Shown here: positions 1-7,904 of the stretch, in pieces
Position numbering within the stretch: the stretch's first letter is position 1
Layout: each line of letters opens with the position of its first letter
Source: Chitinophaga eiseniae
Lineage (GTDB): Bacteria > Bacteroidota > Bacteroidia > Chitinophagales > Chitinophagaceae
NCBI RefSeq assembly: GCF_012641265.1
Contig: NZ_JABAHZ010000002.1
Coordinates: 558,001 to 622,000, forward strand
DNA length: 64,000 bases
Reading direction: 5' to 3'
Made by a program: the position numbers and the translations under genes
The notes under the pieces: model-generated
Database searches by the model: none
Told to the model about the DNA's origin: nothing
What the model saw: the letters and a program-made list of their open reading frames with translations, nothing else

Positions 1-400
1 TACTATCCACAAAATCACACTTGGATTTTTAAGGGTAAATTTAACCACAATAACAAAATTAGTTTTACCTGTGAACAAAGGCACCTTTTCCCACCTTATT
101 TTGCGTTTTACAGGGGTTTTTACACATCAACTGTGGAAAAAAACAGACGGGGAATGAAAAATGGTCAAAATGCATACCGTGCTGAAATAGGCTTGTTTTA
201 TTCACATTTTTATGTGGATTGCCGAAATAGGTTTTTTAACAATTGTGAATAACCGGATAGCAACCATTTAGCCGGAATTTTACATAAAATGTAGCAATGA
301 CTGGGGTTTAAAACAGGAGAAAGGGAAGTAAAAAGGAGGTTGCTGATAATTGATTCATGTGGAAAACCTGTGAATGATACATAGTCCACAAAAGTGTTAT
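1..400. other. Candidate replication origin: cluster of DnaA-box-like 9-mers
   Basis: No gene is visible in the first 512 bases. The stretch is AT-rich and holds two exact matches to the DnaA box TTATNCACA or its complement: TTATTCACA at 198-206 and TGTGAATAA at 244-252. One-mismatch copies are CTATCCACA (3-11), TGTGAACAA (70-78), TGTGGAAAA (132-140), TGTGGAAAA (358-366) and TGTGAATGA (369-377), with weaker ones at 213-221 and 382-390. Clustered boxes in both orientations inside AT-rich non-coding DNA are typical of oriC. This is inference: dnaA is not in the window, and the flank before base 1 is unseen. Confidence 0.5.
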
Positions 401-450
401 AAGCAGCTGAAACTCAATACAGGAAAGGCTTTCAAAGAGAAAAATACTCT

Positions 451-482
451 TTTGCAGTTACAGTTATTTTATTCTATTTTTG
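451..482 (+). promoter_or_regulatory. Bacteroidota-type promoter of the ppiD-like gene
   Basis: TTTG at 451-454 is followed after 20 bases by TATTTTTG at 475-482. This matches the Bacteroidota sigma-A pattern (TTTG near -33, TAnnTTTG near -7) at the usual spacing. Transcription would begin near 488, leaving a leader of about 25 bases before the ATG at 513. Confidence 0.6.
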
Positions 483-512
483 CTATCCTTAAAAATGTAG
501 ACTATATAATAT

Positions 513-2600
513 ATGTCAGTAATTCAGAAAATCAGGGACAAGTACGCCGTCATGATCGTTGTAGTGATTTGCCTGGCTATTGTTAGTTTCCTGTTGCAGG
601 ATGCCTTTTTCGGCAAAAGTTCTCTAACCCGTCGCAGCACGAGCGTTGGAAAAGTAAACGGTGAAGATCTGGACTTGTCAGATTACCAACGCCGCATTCA
701 GGACGCAGAAAACAACGCGCGTCAACAAATGCCTAATATTGACGAACAAACCCGTCAATATATCCGCGAACAGGTTTGGAACCAGTTTCTGAATGAAAAA
801 ATTATGCAGGCTCAGTACGAAAAGCTGGGTATCGTAGTAACTGAAGCGGAAGTGGTAGATCAGATCAGAGGTAAAAATCCGAACCCGGTGGTTGTACAAC
901 AATTTACCCGTGACGGACAATTTGATCGTAATGCATTGCAGCAGGCTATTTCACAAGCCGGCAGCAACCCACAGGTACGTGAAGGTTTCCACCAATTGGA
1001 ATCCTATATTGCTAAATACCAGGAGCAACTGAAATATACGACGCTGGTGAAGCAGGGTGTATATTATCCAAAATGGTTGGCAAAACAACAACAGGATGAT
1101 AATAGCCAAACAGCCACTGTTTCTTATGTAAGTGTGCCTTACGCTACTATTGGTGATTCCACTATTAAGATTACTGATGCAGAACTGAACCGATTTATCC
1201 AGGATCACAAACAGCTCTTTAAAGTAGAAGAATCCCGTAAGGTAGAATATGTATCCTTCGATGCTATCCCTTCTGCCGCTGATTCTGCCGCTGCCATTTC
1301 ACAGATTGTAGCTATGAAAGCAGAGCTGGATACCACTAAAGATGTGGCTGGTTTTATCAATCGTAATTCTGATATTAAATATTTCGACGGCTATATTTCT
1401 AAAAATGAATCCAAAATTCCGATGAAAGATTCTATCGTGAATCTGCCAGTAGGTGAAATATTTGGACCATATTATGATAACAACCTGATCGTTTATGCGA
1501 AAATGGTAGATCGTAAGAATATGCCGGATAGCGTAAAAGTTCGTCATATCCTGATTGCGTCCGGTGCACAGGGTGGTATACCAGATTCTATAGCTAAGAA
1601 ACGTGCAGATAGCATTGAAGTAGCTGTAAAAGGTGGCGCCGACTTTAAAGCGCTCGTGGCCCAGTATTCCGATGATCCAGGTAGCAAACAAACTGGTGGA
1701 GAATATGATTTAACTCCATCGTCCCAATTTGTTCCTGAATTTAAAGCATTTGCTTTCGATGGTACCAAAGGCCAGATCAAAACAGTGAAAACCCAGTTTG
1801 GTTATCACGTAATGCAGATCATGGATCAGAAGAATATCGGTCCGGCTGTTAAAGTGGCTTACCTCGGTAAATCTGTAGATGCCAGCAAGGAAACAAACAA
1901 TGCTGCTTTTGGCGCTGCCAGCGATTTCGCAGGAAAAGCCCGTTCGCAAGCTGCATTTGAGAAAACAGTACAGGAAGGAAAACTGAATAAAAGAATTGCG
2001 GATAACGTTCGTCCAATGGACTTCGTAGTACCTGGTGTTGGCCAGGCGCGCGAACTGGTACGTTGGGCTTACGAAGCTAAAAAAGGCGATGTAAGTAACG
2101 TATTCACTTTCGATGATAAATACGTAGTAGGTGTTTTAACCAGCACCCGCGAAGAAGGTACAGCTCCACTGGATGATGTAAGACCTCAGGTGGAAGCAGA
2201 AGTAAAGAAACACAAGAAAGCTGAACAGATCATCGCTAAACTGCAAACTCCAGCTTCACTGGATGCAGCTGCCAAAACAACCAATCAGCCAGTGTTAAAA
2301 GCAGAAGGCGTTTCTTTCGGTACACCATTTATTGCTTCGTTGGGCTTCGAACCACGTGTAGCAGGTGCTGCCTTCAATAAGAAATGGGGAACCAGCGCGG
2401 TATCTGCTCCTATAGAAGGTAACGCAGGTGTATATGTTATCAAAGTTGACAGCTTTGCACCGTCTACCCAGCCGGCACAGGATATTGCTTCTCAACAGGC
2501 TGCTTACGAACAAGGTGTTAAATCCATGCTGGACCAACAGCTGTTTGAAGTATTGAAGAAGAAGAGCGATGTGAAAGATACCCGTGGTAAATTTTTCTAG
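513..2600 (+). CDS. Membrane-anchored peptidyl-prolyl isomerase (PpiD/SurA-like)
   Basis: A 695-residue protein built like PpiD: a short cytoplasmic start, one membrane helix at about residues 11-29, a SurA-like chaperone segment, then a parvulin (PPIC) domain at about 338-440. The parvulin signature is visible as VRHILI followed by a conserved YSDDPGS segment and GYHVMQIMD. It should help outer-membrane and secreted proteins fold in the periplasm by isomerising X-Pro bonds. Its 695 residues are a little longer than the roughly 620 of E. coli PpiD. The remaining C-terminal part looks like a second, degenerate parvulin-like or chaperone segment. It is monocistronic, with a consensus promoter upstream and a hairpin after the stop. 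The name is a family-level call, since SurA and PpiD homologues are not cleanly separable in this phylum. Confidence 0.9.
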   Translation: MSVIQKIRDKYAVMIVVVICLAIVSFLLQDAFFGKSSLTRRSTSVGKVNGEDLDLSDYQRRIQDAENNARQQMPNIDEQTRQYIREQVWNQFLNEKIMQAQYEKLGIVVTEAEVVDQIRGKNPNPVVVQQFTRDGQFDRNALQQAISQAGSNPQVREGFHQLESYIAKYQEQLKYTTLVKQGVYYPKWLAKQQQDDNSQTATVSYVSVPYATIGDSTIKITDAELNRFIQDHKQLFKVEESRKVEYVSFDAIPSAADSAAAISQIVAMKAELDTTKDVAGFINRNSDIKYFDGYISKNESKIPMKDSIVNLPVGEIFGPYYDNNLIVYAKMVDRKNMPDSVKVRHILIASGAQGGIPDSIAKKRADSIEVAVKGGADFKALVAQYSDDPGSKQTGGEYDLTPSSQFVPEFKAFAFDGTKGQIKTVKTQFGYHVMQIMDQKNIGPAVKVAYLGKSVDASKETNNAAFGAASDFAGKARSQAAFEKTVQEGKLNKRIADNVRPMDFVVPGVGQARELVRWAYEAKKGDVSNVFTFDDKYVVGVLTSTREEGTAPLDDVRPQVEAEVKKHKKAEQIIAKLQTPASLDAAAKTTNQPVLKAEGVSFGTPFIASLGFEPRVAGAAFNKKWGTSAVSAPIEGNAGVYVIKVDSFAPSTQPAQDIASQQAAYEQGVKSMLDQQLFEVLKKKSDVKDTRGKFF

Positions 2601-2627
2601 ACTGCTACATTTTAAACTGACATAGAT

Positions 2628-2655
2628 GAAAGGGGCGCCTGCGGGTGTCCCTTTC
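2628..2655 (+). terminator. Hairpin after ppiD-like gene
   Basis: GAAAGGGGCGCC pairs with GGTGTCCCTTTC (two G-T pairs) around a four-base loop, 28 bases after the stop codon. The downstream T-run is weak, so this may be an imperfect intrinsic terminator. Confidence 0.5.
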
Positions 2656-2713
2656 TCATTTATCCCCTATCTTTCGTTGGCAACGGATTATGCACATATC
2701 TTCCTGATATTCG

Positions 2714-2721
2714 TAAATTTG
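2714..2721 (+). promoter_or_regulatory. Promoter -7 element of DUF2480 gene
   Basis: TAAATTTG matches the Bacteroidota -7 consensus TAnnTTTG. TATG at 2689-2692, 21 bases upstream, is a one-mismatch -33 element. The ATG follows 19 bases after the element. Confidence 0.5.
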
Positions 2722-2740
2722 TATTCTCAAACAGGAAAAA

Positions 2741-3247
2741 ATGGAAGAAATCATCAATAAAGTAGCTCAAAGTGGATTGGAAACCATAGACCTGGAAGAT
2801 TATTATCCCCAGGGGGAAACGGTCGTTTTTGATATAAAAGACCACCTGTTTATGGGGCTGATCCTGAAGGAAAAGGATTTCCGGGCGGCGATGCAGTCGC
2901 ACGACTGGGAGCAATATCGTGGAAAAAATGTAGGATTAATATGTAGTGTGGACGCCATTGTTCCATTATGGGCGTATATGTTAGTAATGACTCAATTAGA
3001 ACCAATAGCAGCATATGCCGCATTTGGTGATGCCACATTTATTCACCATACTTTATACCTGCAAAACCTGGCTAAAATAGATGTATCGGCCTTTGCAGAT
3101 AAAAGGATTGTTATAAAGGGATGTGGGGATAAGCGTGTGGGAGAAATTGCCTATGCAGAAATCACCCGTCTGCTTCGCCCGGTAGCCAAGAGTATTATGT
3201 ACGGCGAGCCTTGTTCTACTGTTCCGGTATATAAAAAGAAAGCTTAA
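2741..3247 (+). CDS. DUF2480 family protein
   Basis: A 168-residue soluble protein matching DUF2480, a family of unknown function largely confined to Bacteroidota. Its start, centre (an SVDAIVPLWAYMLV segment) and end (RLLRPVAKSIMYGEPCSTVPV) are typical of the family, and it is full length. There is no signal peptide or membrane helix, so it is probably cytoplasmic. In other genomes the family often lies near iron-sulfur assembly (suf) genes, but no suf genes adjoin it here. Its stop codon interlocks with that of the convergent corA gene by four bases (TTAA), leaving no room for a terminator between them. The function is not known. Confidence 0.8.
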   Translation: MEEIINKVAQSGLETIDLEDYYPQGETVVFDIKDHLFMGLILKEKDFRAAMQSHDWEQYRGKNVGLICSVDAIVPLWAYMLVMTQLEPIAAYAAFGDATFIHHTLYLQNLAKIDVSAFADKRIVIKGCGDKRVGEIAYAEITRLLRPVAKSIMYGEPCSTVPVYKKKA

Positions 3248-4350
3248 AACCAGCCTCTTTTTCTAAACACCAGTATCATCAATGCCAGGAGTAGCCCCAT
3301 AGCTCCCAGTGTGTAGTAGTAACCATGTTCGTTTTCCAGTTCGGGCATATTGTGGAAATTCATGCCGTAAATACCGGCTAAAAGTGTTGGCGGGGCCATT
3401 AATGTAGTTACCACCGCCAACACTTTCATAATCTCATTCATTTTCAGGTTCAGCTGGGTATGGTACATTTCCTGTAAGTTCAGTACCATATCGCGGTAGT
3501 TATCTGCCAGATCGTTACACTGGATAATATGATCGTAAACGTCTTTGTAATATTTAGTGACTTTATCTTCCAGTAAATCGCTTTCGCTTTTAAGGAAACC
3601 ATTTACCAGTTCCCGTACGGGAGCAATTGCTCTTTTGAATAGAAACACCTGGCGCCGGAGATAATTGATACGGGCCAGTGTGCGGGTATTGGGCTGATGT
3701 TGTACCAGGTCTTCCATCATTTCTATCCGTTCTCCCAGTTTATCCATCACAATAAAATAGTTATCTACAATCACATCCAGCAGGGAATAACAGAGGTAAT
3801 CCGCTCCCCCGTTGCGGATCCGGGAACCTTTTAATAACAGTTTAGTACGCACGGGGTCAAACACATCTCTGACAGGGTCTTCCTGGAAAGAAATCACGAA
3901 ATTTTTACCCAATATAATACTTACCTGTTCCATATCTACCGAGGAGGTTTCGCTGTTGAAATAGATCATAGGTAGCAGGCAGAACATCCGGTCATTGATT
4001 TCATCCATTTTTGCCCGTTGCCCTATGCTTAATATATCTTCTTCAATTAATGGGTGAATCATGAATTGTTCGCAGATAGTATGCACTTCCTCTTTTCGCA
4101 GACCATCGATATTTATCCAGCTCAATTGGTCTGATTTGAGGTATTTAAAAGTATCTTCCACTTTATGCAATACCAGCTCTGAGCAAAGATTGGCGCCATA
4201 GTCAAAAACGGTAATACGGGTATTGTCCGCCGACTTGCGGGTAGTCAATCCTTCTGCCGGATTGAAATTCATGATACGTTGCTTCTTCACTTTAAACGGA
4301 TTCAATACCTGTACTACGCCAGGAATAGGTAGTTTGTTTTTCAAGCCCAT
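3244..4350 (-). CDS. corA: Magnesium/cobalt transport protein CorA
   Basis: A 368-residue CorA-family divalent-metal channel. It has a large N-terminal cytoplasmic domain, a long helical stretch, then two C-terminal membrane helices joined by the diagnostic YGMNFHNMPE loop; GMN is the selectivity motif of the pore. The length is close to the usual 320-370. CorA forms pentamers in the inner membrane and takes up Mg2+, Co2+ or Ni2+ down the membrane potential. An in-frame TTG lies two codons upstream at 4356, but the ATG at 4350 is the better start. It is convergent with the DUF2480 gene, with interlocking stops. No Mg2+ riboswitch was recognised upstream. Confidence 0.93.
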   Translation of the reverse strand: MGLKNKLPIPGVVQVLNPFKVKKQRIMNFNPAEGLTTRKSADNTRITVFDYGANLCSELVLHKVEDTFKYLKSDQLSWINIDGLRKEEVHTICEQFMIHPLIEEDILSIGQRAKMDEINDRMFCLLPMIYFNSETSSVDMEQVSIILGKNFVISFQEDPVRDVFDPVRTKLLLKGSRIRNGGADYLCYSLLDVIVDNYFIVMDKLGERIEMMEDLVQHQPNTRTLARINYLRRQVFLFKRAIAPVRELVNGFLKSESDLLEDKVTKYYKDVYDHIIQCNDLADNYRDMVLNLQEMYHTQLNLKMNEIMKVLAVVTTLMAPPTLLAGIYGMNFHNMPELENEHGYYYTLGAMGLLLALMILVFRKRGWF

Positions 4351-4582
4351 ATGCAACTGCTATTATCTGGATTTAGTACCGAATTTAAAGGAAAATTCGG
4401 GGAATAGCTGTTTAAGAAATGATTTACAGCGTCATTAGATCGCCGGAAGCAAGTGGAAAATTGCCCCAGTGGTTATGGAAAAAATCGCAAAAAGGTTAAA
4501 AATAAATGCGTCATATCAATCCTATAGGGTATATAGACTTTTTAAATAGCATTTAAAAGACCAGGAAACGCCGTCAAACAAA

Positions 4583-4612
4583 AAAGCTGTCGACGCTCTT
4601 GTCGACAGCTTT
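4583..4612 (-). terminator. Intrinsic terminator of the DUF3472 gene
   Basis: A perfect 12-bp stem (AAAGCTGTCGAC / GTCGACAGCTTT) with a 6-base loop lies 25 bases past the stop of the minus-strand gene. On that strand the stem is followed by a T-run (the A-run at 4578-4585 on the plus strand). Confidence 0.8.
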
Positions 4613-4637
4613 CGATATTTCTTTAAAAAGAGCGTCA

Positions 4638-5897
4638 TCAGAATTTCGGAAGGTCAATCACCGGAGGGGTGCCGGTGGCAGGGCGTTCGAAGAGATCGCC
4701 ATATTGCGCATTGGCGGGTTTGAAACCGCTGTTCCAGAGGTAGAACCAGCCGTTTTCCGAGCCGCCACCGTAATCAATGCGATCTTTGGCCTTAGCCGTG
4801 GCATCATTGGAGAACTTCGCTTTGGTGAGCTCTATCCACTCGCCGGTATTTGTTTTAATCCATTCGTTGCCAAAGTAGCCTTTGCGTCCGAGGTGGCCAT
4901 TTTCGAAGGAAAAGTTTTCCAGGAAGGAATAAAGATGGCCCATGTATTTACCATCTTTAGGGGCGCGGAAGCTGGCGATCAGCTTCCATTCATGATGTTC
5001 CGGAACATAGAAGTAAGCGGTATAAGTAGTGGTAGTACCGGAAGGTACGCTGTGCATCAGGAAACGATAGTTTTGGCTCGCTTTCCAATCATATACCCAA
5101 TGACTATGACCACCAGTGCCCTCTCCTCCAAATCCGCTGGCAATAACGCTGTCGCCTTTCGCTAACATGACTACCTGGTCTTCATACTTTACTTTGTCGC
5201 GTTCTTCAGGCTCTCCACCCGCATCCCAAACAGAAAAGATAATTCTTCTTTCAGTAGGTGAATTTACCTGCATACCGAAGTATCCGCGATGAAATCCGCA
5301 AGACATGAAGTAAGTGCCTAGCTTATCTTCTCCGGCGGGTACTTTAATTTCTCCATAAAACCATTCTACATTTTTTCCGTCAGGAACAGGATAGTTTAAG
5401 TGCACCGAAGCCGCACGGCGCCAGGGTTTGGGATTGTATTGAATATCCCTGGTGGCAGTGCCGCTGAGGGTAATCCCTTTCACATCTGCATATACTTTTC
5501 CGTTCTTGCTAATCCCTTTAAGCGATACACAATAGAAACCCGGCGTTTTAATTTTTGTTTGCAATGCCGGAACAGCTACATAATCATTGTTGTTAGGAAT
5601 GCTAATTGTTTTTTCTGTCCCATTTACAGCGACGGAAATTTTGCTTTCAGCATCGGACTTTGCCTGTAGCGACACTTGTAGCGTACCTGCGGAGGCTACA
5701 TGGAAGTAAAAATTGACCGTGTTACTGTTACCAGTCCAATCGACAACGCCATTTTTATAGTTGATCTCCACATTTTCTTCTGCCGGATCGGCATAGGCGG
5801 TAAACCCAGGAAGCGTTACCGTGGGTGTTTGTGCAAAAACGTGATGGCTTGCCAGGCCAATAGCCAGCAATGTTGCCAGTAAGGTTTTTTGTTTCAT
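4638..5897 (-). CDS. Secreted DUF3472 (with DUF5077) protein
   Basis: A 419-residue exported protein. After a signal peptide ending near HHVFAQ, the N-terminal third (about residues 25-150) looks like DUF5077, a beta-sandwich resembling carbohydrate-binding modules. The rest matches DUF3472, with many Trp, Tyr and Gly residues and stretches such as WFYGEIKVP and GGHSHWVYDWK. Such two-domain proteins occur in Bacteroidota and planctomycetes and are thought to act on or bind extracellular polysaccharide, but no activity is established. The ATG at 5897 is preferred over one 12 codons upstream because it gives a normal signal peptide. It is a single gene with its own terminator. Confidence 0.8.
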   Translation of the reverse strand: MKQKTLLATLLAIGLASHHVFAQTPTVTLPGFTAYADPAEENVEINYKNGVVDWTGNSNTVNFYFHVASAGTLQVSLQAKSDAESKISVAVNGTEKTISIPNNNDYVAVPALQTKIKTPGFYCVSLKGISKNGKVYADVKGITLSGTATRDIQYNPKPWRRAASVHLNYPVPDGKNVEWFYGEIKVPAGEDKLGTYFMSCGFHRGYFGMQVNSPTERRIIFSVWDAGGEPEERDKVKYEDQVVMLAKGDSVIASGFGGEGTGGHSHWVYDWKASQNYRFLMHSVPSGTTTTYTAYFYVPEHHEWKLIASFRAPKDGKYMGHLYSFLENFSFENGHLGRKGYFGNEWIKTNTGEWIELTKAKFSNDATAKAKDRIDYGGGSENGWFYLWNSGFKPANAQYGDLFERPATGTPPVIDLPKF

Positions 5898-6100
5898 TGT
5901 TCTTGAATTGTAAATCAACAAATAAAGCAGCATCTATTTCCAAATGCAATCTTACCGGCAAAAAATTACAAACGGATGAGAATGCGTGGATTTTTAACGC
6001 AGTATGCGCAGAAAAATGTACAATCTTCAGCCATACTGAACGATTACAATAGTGCACTGGCATTGAGCTGGTAATGGGAGGTATTCACCAGCTGGGGTGA

Positions 6101-6496
6101 TTATTTTTTACTTTTTTTCTTCTTGTATTTCACTTCCACATTCGCGACGCCGGTATTCAGCATGCCTATTTTGGAGGCGGCTTTCTGCGACAGGTCTATA
6201 ATACGGCCGGTAGCAAACGGTCCTCTGTCGTTGATGCGGACTTTCACGCTTTTACCATTGGCCACATTGGTAACGGTAACGTGCGTGCCAAATGGTAATG
6301 ATTTGTGAGCGGCTGTTAATCCCCGCTGGCGGAAGGTTTCCCCGCTGGCGGTACGTTTGCCGTCGAAAGAATCGCCATAGTAGGATGCTTTTCCCTTTTC
6401 AACAATTTTCCGACTACACGAAGAAGTAACCACTAAAAGTAAGGTAACGAGTAGTAACAACCGGCTACGGAATACGCGAGAAGGAATAGGTTTCAT
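6101..6496 (-). CDS. RlpA-like lipoprotein (double-psi beta-barrel)
   Basis: A 131-residue lipoprotein: basic start, hydrophobic stretch, and lipobox VTSSC with Cys27 as the lipidated residue. A double-psi beta-barrel domain of the RlpA type fills residues 35-125. It carries KASYYGDSFDGKRTASGE and VRINDRGPF, where the Asp of DRGPF is catalytic in RlpA lytic transglycosylases. There is no SPOR domain, so unlike E. coli RlpA it has no denuded-glycan targeting module. The C-terminus is a Lys-rich tail. An in-frame ATG at 6541 would add 15 residues; the shorter start gives a more normal lipoprotein signal. It lies just after the DUF2867 gene on the same strand and may be co-transcribed. Confidence 0.85.
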   Translation of the reverse strand: MKPIPSRVFRSRLLLLVTLLLVVTSSCSRKIVEKGKASYYGDSFDGKRTASGETFRQRGLTAAHKSLPFGTHVTVTNVANGKSVKVRINDRGPFATGRIIDLSQKAASKIGMLNTGVANVEVKYKKKKSKK

Positions 6497-6545
6497 TGAT
6501 AGCGATTTAGGCGATGTTATAAAAATAAAGCATTTTTTCATGCTT

Positions 6546-7070
6546 TCATTGAGCAGATGTCCGTAATTGATAAACAGTCTTTTTTAATATGGCAGGAACA
6601 ATAAGCCGGTGGAAGGGTTTGACAAAGAAAAAATAAAGTTTCCCCCAGGCATTATTGTAGTGAACCGTAGTGGTACATACTAGTTGCTGTGCCGTAGATT
6701 CTGACGGTTGGAGGTAGAGTGATACTCTGAAATTCAGATGTTTATCATCTTCTCCCAGGATTAATTCCTGGTCATTTTTATCAAGGATATTAAAAATACC
6801 AGCCTTTTCGCCAGGAACAAATGCGAGTTGTGGCTTGTTTTTGCGGTGGGGTGTTGTTTTAAGTCCCATCCGGCGCACAATGCTATCTCTTATCTGCATT
6901 AGCTTTGTTACCCAGGAAGGTGTTGAAGAGAAGAAAGCCTTGCCAGTTTGTTCTATGCTCACTGGTTGGGTTCCGGGAATATTGGCCGCAAAAGAATCTT
7001 TATAATGGATCGCATCCGGGTGTTTATAAAGCAAGGAATTTCCTGGAAGAGAAGATTTAAAAGCAATCAT
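6546..7070 (-). CDS. DUF2867 family protein
   Basis: A 174-residue soluble protein matching DUF2867. The family segment is visible as TPSWVTKLMQIRDSIV followed by GLK, and a C-terminal FFFVKPFHRLIVPAIL stretch is also typical. The function is unknown. Some DUF2867 domains are fused to NAD(P)-binding epimerases, which hints at a small-molecule or lipid role, but nothing here tests that. The stop lies 4 bases before the alternative upstream start of the rlpA-like gene, so the two may form an operon. Confidence 0.75.
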   Translation of the reverse strand: MIAFKSSLPGNSLLYKHPDAIHYKDSFAANIPGTQPVSIEQTGKAFFSSTPSWVTKLMQIRDSIVRRMGLKTTPHRKNKPQLAFVPGEKAGIFNILDKNDQELILGEDDKHLNFRVSLYLQPSESTAQQLVCTTTVHYNNAWGKLYFFFVKPFHRLIVPAILKKTVYQLRTSAQ

Positions 7071-7211
7071 GGCAGTATGCTTTTCTTTCTATAAAGATAC
7101 GCCCGGAGTGCAAATAATTTTTATAGGAGGTGATGATTATTTAGTGCAGGCAGGTTGAACAATGTAAAAACAAGGCTGTTTTATCATAGTACATCAGAAA
7201 ATCAGCACCTT

Positions 7212-7845
7212 ATGGCAAAAAATGTGGCAGATCAATTGGTCGATATGCTGGCGAATGCTGGCATTAAGCGTATTTATGCGGTTACTGGCGACAGCCTAAA
7301 TCACATTAATGATGCGGTTCGCCGTGACGGAAGGATACAGTGGATACATGTAAGACACGAGGAAGTGGGTGCCTATGCAGCTAGTGCGGAGGCGCAGTTA
7401 AATGGACTGGCCTGTTGTGCCGGAAGCAGTGGGCCGGGGCATGTACATCTGATTAACGGTTTATATGATGCGCATCGCTCCGGGGCGCCTGTGGTCGCTG
7501 GGAATGGTGAAACTGGAAATGGAAGTTGCAGGGCTTCCTGACTGGCAAACGAATATGGAAAATCCTGATTTTGCGGCGGTGGCTGTTGCGATGGGATTCA
7601 CCGCTTTTTCCATTCACAAACCGGAAGAAGTAGAAAGTATATTATCCAAAGCTGGTACAACGGAAGGGCCCGTGCTGGTGAATATCTTTACCAATCCCGA
7701 ATCGCTGGCAATGCCGCCGAAGATAGAGTTTTCACAAATGAAAGGATATGCATTGTGGATGGGGAAACTGATATTGGGAGGCCGGTATGACGAAGTATTT
7801 GAGGCGGTGAAATCGAACTATAAGCACCTGAAAGATGCGTTGTAG
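7212..7845 (+). pseudogene. Remnant of PoxB-type thiamine-diphosphate pyruvate oxidase, internally deleted
   Basis: The first reading frame (7212 to about 7495) encodes the N-terminus of a PoxB-like enzyme: YAVTGDSLNHINDAVRR, then RHEEVGAYAA with the cofactor-activating Glu, then SSGPGHVHLINGLYDAHR. It then breaks off. A second frame from about 7480 to 7845 encodes the C-terminus (GMVKLEMEVAGLP through IEFSQMKGYALWMGKLI). By comparison with E. coli PoxB (572 residues), about 365 middle residues are missing, including the FAD and most of the diphosphate-binding domains, and the two halves are out of frame. The full gene would oxidise pyruvate to acetate and CO2. A TTG start at 7155 is also open but less likely. 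Confidence 0.85.
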
Positions 7846-7904
7846 GGAGTGTATTTACGGAGAAATGCCTTTTATAAAGCATCTTCCCGTAAATACTAAT
7901 ATTT

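Noticed and set aside
374..586. 70-residue open frame overlapping the ppiD-like start
   Set aside because: It is out of frame with the strong ppiD-like gene and covers its promoter; no motif is present.
4599..5165. 188-residue plus-strand frame
   Set aside because: It lies opposite the DUF3472 gene, which has clear domains and signal peptide; this frame has no recognisable motif.
7119..7143. Strong Shine-Dalgarno-like GGAGGTGAT followed by a 3-codon frame
   Set aside because: No usable start codon follows at proper distance, and it lies in a divergent gap; probably chance.
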